From JASJHI01 sp965371355 (lineage in GTDB: Bacteria; Actinomycetota; Acidimicrobiia; Acidimicrobiales; Ilumatobacteraceae): a stretch of 27,236 bases of DNA. Below the pieces are notes generated by a model that worked only from the letters and a program-made list of their open reading frames with translations, was not told where the DNA came from and made no database searches. A program made the translations under genes and the position numbers. Below are positions 1 through 5,946 of the stretch, in pieces. Positions within the stretch are counted from its first letter, which is position 1; each line of letters begins with the position of its first letter. Location: assembly GCA_965371355.1 (NCBI GenBank), contig CBDUYD010000021.1, forward strand, positions 1-27,236. The letters are read 5' to 3'.

Positions 1-7
1 CCAGTTC

Positions 8-1222
8 GTGCAACGCGTCGCCGTGATCTCGCTCCACACGTCGCCCCTGCTCCAACCCGGTTCGGGAGACAGCGGCGGGATGAACGTCTACGTGCGCGAA
101 CTCGGATCAGCGCTCTCTCAGGCGGGTCTCGAATGCACGACCTACACACGCGCCGACGACGAGGGGCTGCCGCGCGAGGTGCAGGTCGAACCCGGTCACA
201 AGGTCGTGCACATCGAGGCCGGACCGCACCATCTGCCCAAGGCCGCCCTGCCCGAGATCACCGACGACTTCCGGCGGGGTGTGCTCGATCACATCGCCCG
301 CACGGACGTGCCCGACGTGATCCACGGCAACTACTGGCTGAGCGGTGTCGTGGGACACCATCTGAAGCACGATCTCGAGGTTCCGTTCGCCTCCACGTTC
401 CACACCCTGGCTCGGGTCAAGGCCGAGGGCGGTGACCCCGAGCCGTCGTGGCGAGAGCGGGCCGAGGCCGAGATCATCCAATGTGCTGATGCTGTCTGCG
501 TCAGCTGTGTCGAGGAGGAGCAACAGTTCCGCCGTCTCTACGGCGATCTGCAGGGTCGCGTCGAGATCATCGCGCCGGGCGTCGAGCGGGCGTTCTTCGC
601 TCCCGGCGACCAGGCGGGTGCCAGGGCCGCGATCGGCATCTGTCCTGACGTCCCGGTCCTGCTCTTTGTCGGGCGGATCCAGCCGCTGAAGGGTCCCGAT
701 GTCGCGATCCGAACACTCGCCGAGCTCGGCCGGTGCGACGCGCAGCTCGTCATCGTCGGGGGCGCGAGCGGCGAGCACGGAGACGTCGAGGCCGACCGTG
801 CACACGCGCTGGTCGACGAACTCGGACTCCACGATCGGGTGCACTTCGTCGAGCCGCAGCCACACCACATCCTCTCCACGTACTACCGGGCCGCCGACGT
901 CGTCATCGTCCCCAGCCGGAGCGAGAGCTTCGGACTCGTCGCGCTCGAGGCCGCCGCGTGTGGCACGCCGGTCGTGGCGAGTGCGGTCGGGGGGCTGCTC
1001 AGCCTCGTCCACGACCACGAGACCGGCCGCCTGATCGACGGCCGCGATCCGCACGACTACGCCCGCGCCGTCGCTTCGATCATCGGCGATCACGGCCGTC
1101 GGGCGGCGATGGGATCGGCTGCCCTCGAGCATTCGCGGAACTACTCGTGGGGCTTCGCGGCGGCGAGATTGCGGCGCCTCTACAGCGACCTCACCGTCCG
1201 GGAGCTGGTGAACTGCAGTTGA
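8..1222 (+). CDS. mshA: MshA-like GT4 glycosyltransferase (probable D-inositol-3-phosphate glycosyltransferase)
   Basis: A GT-B fold glycosyltransferase of family GT4, most like MshA, which transfers GlcNAc from UDP-GlcNAc to inositol-3-phosphate in the first step of mycothiol synthesis in the cytosol. The N-terminus carries the MshA signature (SLHTSPLLQPGSGDSGGMNVYV, in part at residues 8-27), with the glycine-rich GDSGGMN loop. The C-terminal domain has FVGRIQPLKGPD (about 218-229) for the start of the nucleotide-sugar domain, and the ESFGLVALEAAACGTPVVAS donor-binding motif (about 303-322). Length of 404 residues is normal for the family. The GTG at position 8 fits homologues, but the frame is open to the window edge, so an upstream start cannot be excluded. 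It is followed after 19 bp by a YbjN-like gene, the same pair I recall for Rv0486-Rv0487. Related GT4 enzymes such as sucrose synthase-like proteins are the main alternative. Confidence 0.85.
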   Translation: MQRVAVISLHTSPLLQPGSGDSGGMNVYVRELGSALSQAGLECTTYTRADDEGLPREVQVEPGHKVVHIEAGPHHLPKAALPEITDDFRRGVLDHIARTDVPDVIHGNYWLSGVVGHHLKHDLEVPFASTFHTLARVKAEGGDPEPSWRERAEAEIIQCADAVCVSCVEEEQQFRRLYGDLQGRVEIIAPGVERAFFAPGDQAGARAAIGICPDVPVLLFVGRIQPLKGPDVAIRTLAELGRCDAQLVIVGGASGEHGDVEADRAHALVDELGLHDRVHFVEPQPHHILSTYYRAADVVIVPSRSESFGLVALEAAACGTPVVASAVGGLLSLVHDHETGRLIDGRDPHDYARAVASIIGDHGRRAAMGSAALEHSRNYSWGFAAARLRRLYSDLTVRELVNCS

Positions 1223-1241
1223 CCGGCCGGTCTGGATCCGC

Positions 1242-1703
1242 GTGACCGACGCACTCGATCGCGGCGACGTCACGGCGCTCGAGCGGCAGGTCGACCAGTG
1301 GCTCGCCGAACTGGCCGACGAGTACGAACACATCGCCGCGATCGACAAGTCGAACGACGACGGAATCCGGTGGTTCGTCCGCATGCGCGGCGAGGAGAAG
1401 GACTTCACCACCGTCTGGCTCACGCTCGGGCAGCGCACCCTGAGGTACGAGACCTACGTGATGCCCGCTCCGGAGGAGAACGCGGCGACGCTGTACGAAC
1501 ACGTGCTGCGGCGCAACGACCGCCTCGTCGGCGCCCATTTCTCGATCGGCGCAGAGGACGCGATCTTCCTCCGCGGTGAGATCCCGGCGTCGGCGCTGTC
1601 GCTCGCCGAGATCGATCGGGTGCTCGGAACGCTGTACGCGCAGGTCGAGCTGTGCTTCGCGGCACTCCTCTCGATCGGCTTCGCGAGCAGATTCTCGCGT
1701 TGA
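1242..1703 (+). CDS. YbjN-domain protein, mshA neighbour
   Basis: A 153-residue soluble protein of the YbjN family (a fold related to type III secretion chaperones), whose biochemical role is not settled. Visible hallmarks are an N-terminal helix, the strand pair around RWFVRMRGEEKDFTTVWLTL (residues 46-65), YETYVMPAP (70-78) and the helix NAATLYEHVLRRND (82-95), ending in a hydrophobic helix. The GTG at 1242 is chosen because it lies 19 bp after the glycosyltransferase stop and gives the usual family length; no strong Shine-Dalgarno is visible. Its place directly behind the mshA-like gene matches mycobacterial gene order, so a role linked to that enzyme is likely but is inference. Confidence 0.75.
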   Translation: MTDALDRGDVTALERQVDQWLAELADEYEHIAAIDKSNDDGIRWFVRMRGEEKDFTTVWLTLGQRTLRYETYVMPAPEENAATLYEHVLRRNDRLVGAHFSIGAEDAIFLRGEIPASALSLAEIDRVLGTLYAQVELCFAALLSIGFASRFSR

Positions 1704-1742
1704 CGCCTTCCGTCCGACCCATCTCGTCGCCCACTGCTCGAG

Positions 1743-1797
1743 TGTTCGGGCGGGTGGAATCGGGGGAGTCGGTCACCCTTCACCACCCGCTCGGACG
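1743..1797 (+). terminator. Long hairpin after ybjN-like gene (terminator or RNA element ahead of proC)
   Basis: Bases 1743-1757 pair with 1783-1797 to form a 15-bp stem with three G-T wobbles; the core is CGGGCGGGTGG against CCACCCGCTCG. The 25-base apical part contains CGGGG, which could also pair with CCCCG just past the stem (about 1803-1807), so a pseudoknot or alternative fold is possible. There is no T-tract. It sits 40 bp after the YbjN-like stop and 60 bp before proC. A terminator for the mshA transcript is the simple reading. Confidence 0.5.
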
Positions 1798-1843
1798 GTG
1801 ATCCCCGAAACCGGCTGGTCGTCCCGGGCACTCGGTACGCAAG

Positions 1844-1849
1844 TAGCGT
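1844..1849 (+). promoter_or_regulatory. -10 element (TAGCGT) of proC, leaderless type
   Basis: TAGCGT fits TANNNT and ends 7 bases before the proC ATG. No Shine-Dalgarno lies between, so transcription would begin at or next to the start codon. No clear -35 is visible. Confidence 0.45.
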
Positions 1850-1856
1850 GCGGCCG

Positions 1857-2648
1857 ATGACGAGCCCGGTCGAACTGGCGATCATCGGTGGCGGCAACAT
1901 GGGCGCCGCGCTCGCGGGCGGCCTGCTCGATTCCGGCTCGGTCGACGCATCCGAACTCGCCATCGTCGAGGTCGTCGAGGAACGGCGCGAACAACTCCGC
2001 GGCATGTTCCAGGGCGTCGCGATCGAGGCGTCGGTGCCACCGTGCCGAGGAGCTGTGCTCGCCGTGAAACCCCACGGCGTACCCGACGCGGCCGCTGCCG
2101 CGGTCGCCGCCGGGGCGACGCGCCTGTTGTCGATCGCCGCCGGGGTACGCCTGGTGACCCTCGAGGTGGCCGCCGGCAACACCGTCGCCGTCGTGCGCGC
2201 GATGCCCAACACTCCCGCACTCGTCAGGCAGGGCGCGAGCGCGATCGCCGCGGGCACCAACGCCGGCTCCGACGACATCGAGTGGGCGACACGCATCCTG
2301 TCGGCGGTCGGCATCGTCGAAGAGCTCCCCGAGCCGCTGCTCGACGTCTTCACCGGTGTCGCCGGTTCCGGGCCCGCCTACGTGTTCCTCGTCGCCGAGG
2401 CGCTGATCGACGCGGCGGTCGACGAGGGCCTTCCCGAAGAGATGGCCGAACGTGTCGTGGCGCAACTGCTGCGCGGCGCGGGGACGCTCCTGCACCAGGA
2501 GGGTGACCCCGCAGCCCTGCGCACGATGGTCACGTCGCCGGGCGGCACCACCGAGGCCGGCCTCCGAGCGCTCGAGCGGCGCGAGGTCCGGTCCGCCTTC
2601 GCCGAGGCGATCACCGCCGCAACGGCGCGAAGTCGCGAACTCGGGTAG
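1857..2648 (+). CDS. proC: Pyrroline-5-carboxylate reductase
   Basis: Catalyses the NAD(P)H-dependent reduction of 1-pyrroline-5-carboxylate to L-proline, the last step of proline synthesis, in the cytosol. The 263-residue protein shows the N-terminal Rossmann motif IGGGNMGAALAGG (9-21), VRAMPNTPALVRQG (about 116-129) typical of ProC near the substrate site, and the C-terminal family signature GSGPAYVFLVAEALIDAAV (about 170-188) followed by TSPGGTTEAGLRALE. ATG 1857 is preferred over an in-frame GTG at 1848, because TAGCGT lies 7 bases upstream of the ATG and the GTG would overlap that -10 element. proC stands alone, with its own promoter and a hairpin before it. In mycobacteria proC is also near mshA and the SDR/acyltransferase pair, which here lie 19 kb away. 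Confidence 0.93.
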   Translation: MTSPVELAIIGGGNMGAALAGGLLDSGSVDASELAIVEVVEERREQLRGMFQGVAIEASVPPCRGAVLAVKPHGVPDAAAAAVAAGATRLLSIAAGVRLVTLEVAAGNTVAVVRAMPNTPALVRQGASAIAAGTNAGSDDIEWATRILSAVGIVEELPEPLLDVFTGVAGSGPAYVFLVAEALIDAAVDEGLPEEMAERVVAQLLRGAGTLLHQEGDPAALRTMVTSPGGTTEAGLRALERREVRSAFAEAITAATARSRELG

Positions 2649-2680
2649 TCGACCGGTCTCGGGAAATGGCAACTTTCTGC

Positions 2681-2698
2681 TTGTGCTTCTTTTCACAT
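2681..2698 (+). promoter_or_regulatory. Rex- or CRP-type operator
   Basis: TTGTGCTTCTTTTCACAT is an inverted repeat TGTG-N8-CACA. The right half TTCACA is perfect for the actinobacterial Rex site (TTGTGAA-N4-TTCACAA), and the left half differs at the inner AA. The same geometry also fits a CRP site (TGTGA-N6-TCACA) with one mismatch, so sequence alone does not decide. It overlaps the probable -35 of the next promoter, which suits a repressor. Confidence 0.45.
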
Positions 2699-2718
2699 CG
2701 GACTCGGTGGCCTATGGT
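2691..2718 (+). promoter_or_regulatory. Promoter candidate (TTTCAC - TATGGT)
   Basis: A -10 element TATGGT at 2713-2718 lies 15-16 bases after TTTCAC/TTCACA (2691-2697). A start near 2725 would give an RNA beginning just before two hairpins. Overlap with the inverted-repeat operator suggests regulated expression. The spacer is slightly short. Confidence 0.35.
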
Positions 2719-2735
2719 GATCTTCGTGGAGACGC

Positions 2736-2815
2736 GTTCACCCTCGTGGTGAACAGCGCCGACGGGGCTGGTGCCATCGGGGGGTTGGCACCGGCCCTCG
2801 TCGCGTCCGGGGCGC
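2736..2815 (+). ncRNA. Structured RNA candidate between proC and the DUF62 gene
   Basis: Two hairpins follow each other. The first is a perfect 7-bp stem GTTCACC/GGTGAAC (2736-2742 with 2748-2754; 5-base loop). The second is a 15-bp stem with one bulged T at 2798 (2761-2775 with 2787-2802; loop ATCGGGGGGTT), closed by an outer 5-bp stem GCGCC/GGCGC (2756-2760 with 2811-2815) across an internal loop. A promoter candidate ends 17 bases upstream. I do not recognise the fold as a known riboswitch. It could be a small RNA, a 5' leader element or a terminator for proC; the downstream gene appears to have its own leaderless promoter, which favours an independent RNA or terminator. Confidence 0.4.
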
Positions 2816-2826
2816 GTGCTCGGCGG

Positions 2827-2832
2827 TAGATT
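2827..2832 (+). promoter_or_regulatory. -10 element (TAGATT) of the DUF62 gene, leaderless type
   Basis: TAGATT ends 9 bases before the ATG at 2842. The bases between (CGGTCACCG) contain no Shine-Dalgarno, so a leaderless transcript is likely. Confidence 0.45.
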
Positions 2833-2841
2833 CGGTCACCG

Positions 2842-3723
2842 ATGGCCCGCCGGTACGACACGGTCTCCTTTCTCACCGACTACGGCACCGACGACGAGTT
2901 CGTCGGTGTCGCCAAGTCGGTGATCCGCGACATCGCCCCGCACGCGACCGTGATCGACCTCACCCATGGCATCGCACCGTTCGACGTCCGCGCCGGGTCG
3001 CTCGCGCTCGCCCGCAGCATCAGCTATGTGGCCTCCGGTGTCGTGCTGGCGGTCGTCGATCCCGGCGTGGCGACCTCGCGGCGCGCGGTGGCGATCGAGG
3101 TCGCCGACGGTGAGGGAGTGCTCGTCGGTCCCGACAACGGGCTGCTCGCACCAGCGGTCGCGCTGACCGGCGGCGCGGGGCGTGCGGTCGAACTCTCCGA
3201 GGCCGACTATCAACTCCACGCCGTCGGTGCCACCTTTGCCGGCCGCGACGTGTTCGCTCCGGCCGCGGCACACCTCTGCAACGGCGTCGATCTCTTCGAT
3301 CTCGGCGAGCAGGTCGACGTCGATCTGTTGATGCCTGGCATGGTGCCGTTGCCGCAGTCCGACGAATCGAAGGTGATCGCGCAGGTGTTGTGGATCGACC
3401 GGTTCGGCAACGCGCAGCTCAACGTCGGGCCCGACGACCTCGACGCACGGTACGACGACGGCGTCGAGGTCCGCGTCCACGCCCCGTCCGATCCGAGTGG
3501 CGGCACGACGAGACACGCGATCCGCGCGACGGCGTTCGCGACGATCGGCGGCGGCGCGATCGGCCTCATCGTCGACTCCTCCGGGTTGCTGGCGATCGTG
3601 ATGGACCAGCGGTCCGCTGCCGACGAACTGCGGATCGACGAGGGCGATCAGGTGACGCTGCGGCCCTCGGAGGGCGAGACCCTCGCGGCGGAGCCGGTCA
3701 CGGTCCGCCCGTCCGGCGCGTAG
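2842..3723 (+). CDS. DUF62 family SAM hydroxide adenosyltransferase (SAM hydrolase)
   Basis: A member of the DUF62 / fluorinase-like fold, whose characterised relatives split S-adenosylmethionine with water-derived hydroxide into adenosine and methionine. Visible motifs are FLTDYGTDDEFVG (10-22), VDPGVATSRR (72-81), VGPDNGLLAPA (95-105), TFAGRDVFAPAAAHL (131-145), and in the C-terminal beta-barrel IDRFGNAQLNV. Asp73 and Arg80 fit the catalytic Asp and Arg of the DUF62 triad. The expected His of TFHGRD is Ala133, so activity may be altered. Length of 293 residues is usual. ATG 2842 is chosen because TAGATT lies just upstream and there is no better start. The gene has no operon partner apart from the tiny ORF after it. 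Fluorinase or chlorinase function is unlikely, because the Asp-Arg pair of the hydrolase type is kept. Confidence 0.85.
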   Translation: MARRYDTVSFLTDYGTDDEFVGVAKSVIRDIAPHATVIDLTHGIAPFDVRAGSLALARSISYVASGVVLAVVDPGVATSRRAVAIEVADGEGVLVGPDNGLLAPAVALTGGAGRAVELSEADYQLHAVGATFAGRDVFAPAAAHLCNGVDLFDLGEQVDVDLLMPGMVPLPQSDESKVIAQVLWIDRFGNAQLNVGPDDLDARYDDGVEVRVHAPSDPSGGTTRHAIRATAFATIGGGAIGLIVDSSGLLAIVMDQRSAADELRIDEGDQVTLRPSEGETLAAEPVTVRPSGA

Positions 3724-3768
3724 CCACCCAGCGCAAGCCGTCGTCTGAGCGCTGCGAGAGACCGGCGA

Positions 3769-3774
3769 TAGCCT
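3769..3774 (+). promoter_or_regulatory. -10 element (TAGCCT) of the 27-aa membrane peptide
   Basis: TAGCCT ends 8 bases before ATG 3783, the spacing seen at other leaderless-type starts in this window. No Shine-Dalgarno is present. Confidence 0.4.
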
Positions 3775-3782
3775 CGACCCCG

Positions 3783-3866
3783 ATGCGACCAGCGACCACT
3801 CTCACGCTCGGACTCCTGCTCGTCGCGATCCTCCTCGCCGGGGTCATCTCACTCGCCCGGCTCTGA
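3783..3866 (+). CDS. Small one-pass membrane peptide (27 aa)
   Basis: A complete short ORF encoding a 27-residue peptide: a short N-terminus with one Arg, then an unbroken hydrophobic stretch of about 18 residues (LTLGLLLVAILLAGVISL), then Ala-Arg-Leu. This is the make-up of a single transmembrane helix. It begins with ATG placed 8 bases after TAGCCT, the same layout as proC and the DUF62 gene, which is the main reason to believe it. Codons end mostly in C or G like the neighbours. No family is recognised. It starts 59 bp after the DUF62 stop. Small membrane peptides often modulate a larger membrane protein, but nothing here says which one. A chance hydrophobic ORF in GC-rich DNA remains possible. 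Confidence 0.45.
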   Translation: MRPATTLTLGLLLVAILLAGVISLARL

Positions 3867-3984
3867 GTCCGAACCCACCGGTTTGTCCGAGGGTGGATTG
3901 TTCGGAATGGTTGATCATCCGACGGGCGGCGGCGCCAGTGCACCCCCTGGCGAGAAGCGGGAGCCGACCGTCGATTCGGGCGCG

Positions 3985-4023
3985 TGACAATCTGGGTTGC
4001 GCGCGTGACAATCCGGATTGTCA
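3985..4023. repeat. Palindromic operator-like repeat pair
   Basis: TGACAATCCGGATTGTCA at 4006-4023 is a perfect 18-bp palindrome. An imperfect copy TGACAATCTGGGTTGC starts at 3985, exactly 21 bp earlier, that is two helical turns. Both are preceded by CGCG. The layout suggests cooperative binding of a dimeric regulator, or a small repeat family. It lies about 310 bp before the acyl-CoA ligase start. Confidence 0.55.
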
Positions 4024-4286
4024 AGTCCGCGAACGAACCCCCCGCCGTCCCGCAGCCTCCCGGAACGGATCGACGCGGAGTCGGTCTCAACCCGGGTCGA
4101 GCACCGAGAACAGTTCGGCCTGGAACGTTGCGAGCAGCACGCTGAGGTGTAGGCGGTGAGGAAACGGCACATCGTCACCGGATACGTATCCCTCGAGGAC
4201 TCCGAGAGACGGTGGTTCGGCACAGCCCCTGTCGCTCCGCGTGTTGTGGGCGCTGCGACGATCCCAACGTCGGCAGCGACGCGTTG

Positions 4287-4292
4287 TACGCT
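4287..4292 (+). promoter_or_regulatory. -10 element (TACGCT) of the acyl-CoA ligase gene
   Basis: TACGCT fits TANNNT and would give a leader of about 30 bases that includes the Shine-Dalgarno GAGGAG at 4322-4327. No convincing -35 is visible. Confidence 0.3.
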
Positions 4293-4331
4293 CGCTCGCC
4301 GAAGTCAGAACGCGGATCCTCGAGGAGTTTC

Positions 4332-5837
4332 GTGAATCTTGCAACCATCATCGATGACCATCCGGCGGATTCGATCGCTCTGATCTGTCGTGGTCGAACG
4401 ACCACCTACGGTGAACTCCGCGACCAGGTCGATCACCTGCGCGGCGGACTCGCCTCGCTCGGGGTGGGGCGCGGCGATCGCGTCGCTCTGCTGTGCAGCA
4501 ACGGTCCGCACTTCGCGGTCTGCTATCTCGCCGCGCTGGGGCTCGGTGCCGTCACCGCTCCGCTCAACCCGCTCAGCCCGGCCCCCGAACTCGAGCGCGA
4601 GATCGACGCGATCGGGGCGAGGGTCGTCGTCATCGAGAAGCTCAGCGCGGCGACGTGGGCCAACGTCGACCGTGCCCTCACGCCCACCGTCGAGGCGGTG
4701 ATCACCGCCGACGTCGAGGCCTCCGCGGGGCAGGTGGCGATCGAACAACTGCTCGCCGCCGACCCGGTCGATCGGGTCGATGTCGACGACGACGATCTCG
4801 CGGTCCTGATGTTCACAAGCGGTACGGCCGGTGCACCGAAGGCCGCCATGCTCACCCATCGGAACCTGCTCGCGAACATCGAACAGACGCTCCATATCGA
4901 CGGTCGGCTGGGGCCGGACGACATCGTGTACGGCGTGCTCCCGCTGTTCCACATCTTCGGCCTCAACGTCGTACTCGGCCTGAGCCTCGCCGCCGGGAGT
5001 GCGGTGCTGCTCGTGCAGCGCTTCGACCCGGCGACCGCCGCGGAAACGATCCGTGAGCGCCGTGTCACCGTCGTCCCCGGAGCGCCCACGATGTGGACGG
5101 CGTTCGCCCACTTCGACGAACTCGCCGACGACAACTTCGCCTCGGTGCGGCTCGCTCTGTCGGGCGCGGCCCGGCTGTCGGGCGTCGTATCCGACGCGAT
5201 GAGCGCTCGGTTCGGCCTCGAGATCGCCGAGGGCTACGGCCTCACCGAGGCCTCGCCGACCGTCACCACGTCTTCGGGCATTCCGGTGCGCGCCGGCTCG
5301 GTCGGCCGGGCGCTCGAAGGGGTCGAGGTCCGCCTCGTCAACGTGAACGGCGACGCGCTGGTCGGCGATGTCGGCGAGGTCTGGGTGCGCGGTCCCAACG
5401 TGTTCGCCGGGTACTACGGCGACGCCGACGCGACCGACGCAGTGCTCACCGACGACGGCTGGCTGCGCACCGGCGACATGGCGATCTCCGACGATGACGG
5501 CTACCTGTACCTCGTCGACCGCTCGAAGGATCTCATCATCGTGTCGGGATTCAACGTGTATCCGGCGGAGGTCGAGAAGGTGCTGGCAGCACATCCCGAC
5601 GTCGCCGAGGTCGGCGTGGTCGGGGTGCCGCATCCGCACACGGGCGAGGCGGTCAAGGCGTTCGTCGTCGCCGAGCCGGACACCGACGTCGACGAGGAGA
5701 CGTTGATCGAGTTCAGCTTCGACCATCTCGCCCGCTACAAGTGCCCCTCCAAGATCGTGTTCGTGCCCGAGTTGCCGCGCAATGCCGCCGGCAAGCTCAT
5801 CCGCCGCCAACTCGACGACATCGTGACGATCACCTGA
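4332..5837 (+). CDS. Acyl-CoA synthetase / AMP-dependent ligase (FadD-like)
   Basis: An ANL-superfamily enzyme that activates a carboxylic acid with ATP to an acyl-adenylate and then to acyl-CoA; a fatty acid is the most likely substrate. The motifs are complete over 501 residues: the phosphate loop FTSGTAGAPKAAMLTH (about 158-173), YGLTEASP (about 298-305), GDMAISDDDGYLYLVDRSKD (about 379-398) with the adenosine-binding Asp and hinge, IVSGFNVYPAEVE, and the C-terminal PRNAAGKLIRRQ with the adenylation Lys. GTG 4332 is chosen because GAGGAG lies 4 bases upstream and the protein then begins at the family's usual NLATIIDDHP. The open frame reaches back to 4212, but that part is not protein-like. 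The gene stands alone, 110 bp before rex. A 19-bp tandem duplication straddles its stop codon. Confidence 0.88.
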   Translation: MNLATIIDDHPADSIALICRGRTTTYGELRDQVDHLRGGLASLGVGRGDRVALLCSNGPHFAVCYLAALGLGAVTAPLNPLSPAPELEREIDAIGARVVVIEKLSAATWANVDRALTPTVEAVITADVEASAGQVAIEQLLAADPVDRVDVDDDDLAVLMFTSGTAGAPKAAMLTHRNLLANIEQTLHIDGRLGPDDIVYGVLPLFHIFGLNVVLGLSLAAGSAVLLVQRFDPATAAETIRERRVTVVPGAPTMWTAFAHFDELADDNFASVRLALSGAARLSGVVSDAMSARFGLEIAEGYGLTEASPTVTTSSGIPVRAGSVGRALEGVEVRLVNVNGDALVGDVGEVWVRGPNVFAGYYGDADATDAVLTDDGWLRTGDMAISDDDGYLYLVDRSKDLIIVSGFNVYPAEVEKVLAAHPDVAEVGVVGVPHPHTGEAVKAFVVAEPDTDVDEETLIEFSFDHLARYKCPSKIVFVPELPRNAAGKLIRRQLDDIVTIT

Positions 5838-5854
5838 CATCGTGACGATCACCT
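5817..5854 (+). repeat. 19-bp tandem duplication at the ligase stop codon
   Basis: GACATCGTGACGATCACCT occurs twice head to tail (5817-5835 and 5836-5854) with no mismatch. The first copy encodes the last residues (DIVTIT) and the stop codon spans the junction. Each unit contains the short palindrome ATCGT-G-ACGAT. Perfect identity suggests recent slippage. Confidence 0.85.
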
Positions 5855-5906
5855 GACCCGAACCTGTGCGGGTCACGCGCGCAGCGCAATCGGGTCCTTC
5901 GCCTCT

Positions 5907-5936
5907 TTGTGAAAACGTGCACGAGCGCCGTAACGT
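5907..5936 (+). promoter_or_regulatory. rex promoter
   Basis: A -35 like TTGTGA at 5907-5912 and a -10 TAACGT at 5931-5936 are 18 bases apart. The -10 ends 10 bases before ATG 5947. The Rex-type inverted repeat lies between and over these elements, which would let Rex block RNA polymerase. Confidence 0.5.
5908..5923 (+). promoter_or_regulatory. Rex operator (ROP) candidate, autoregulatory
   Basis: TGTGAAAACGTGCACG matches the Rex consensus TGTGAA-N4-TTCACA perfectly in the left half and at four of six positions in the right half. It sits 24 bp before the rex start and overlaps the -35. In Streptomyces coelicolor Rex represses its own rex-hemACD operon from such a site, and the gene order here is the same. 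Confidence 0.55.
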
Positions 5937-5946
5937 GGATGTCCGA

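Larger units (their letters stand above)
3867..4331. other. Gene-poor gap with palindromic repeats
   Basis: I find no convincing gene in these 465 bases. They hold a palindromic repeat pair near the middle and the ligase promoter at the right end. On the minus strand at about 4087-4225 an open frame ends in a protein-like stretch (LHLSVLLATFQAELFSVLDPG), but its third-position GC is lower than that of neighbouring genes and no start is convincing. It may be a decayed gene. Confidence 0.5.

Noticed and set aside
107..1438. Long minus-strand open frame opposite the mshA-like gene
   Set aside because: It mirrors a well-supported gene, is rich in Arg/Asp/Val of no family, and arises from high GC.
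2736..2815. Known SAM riboswitch, SRP RNA or tmRNA
   Set aside because: The conserved bases of these RNAs are not seen; left as unassigned structure.
2842..3723. Fluorinase or chlorinase
   Set aside because: Keeps the Asp-Arg pair of the hydroxide type and has no halogenation gene context.
3985..4023. CRISPR array
   Set aside because: Only two copies, 21 bp apart, palindromic, no spacers of normal length and no cas genes.
4305..5876. 523-residue minus-strand open frame opposite the acyl-CoA ligase
   Set aside because: Antisense shadow; the plus-strand ligase has all its motifs.
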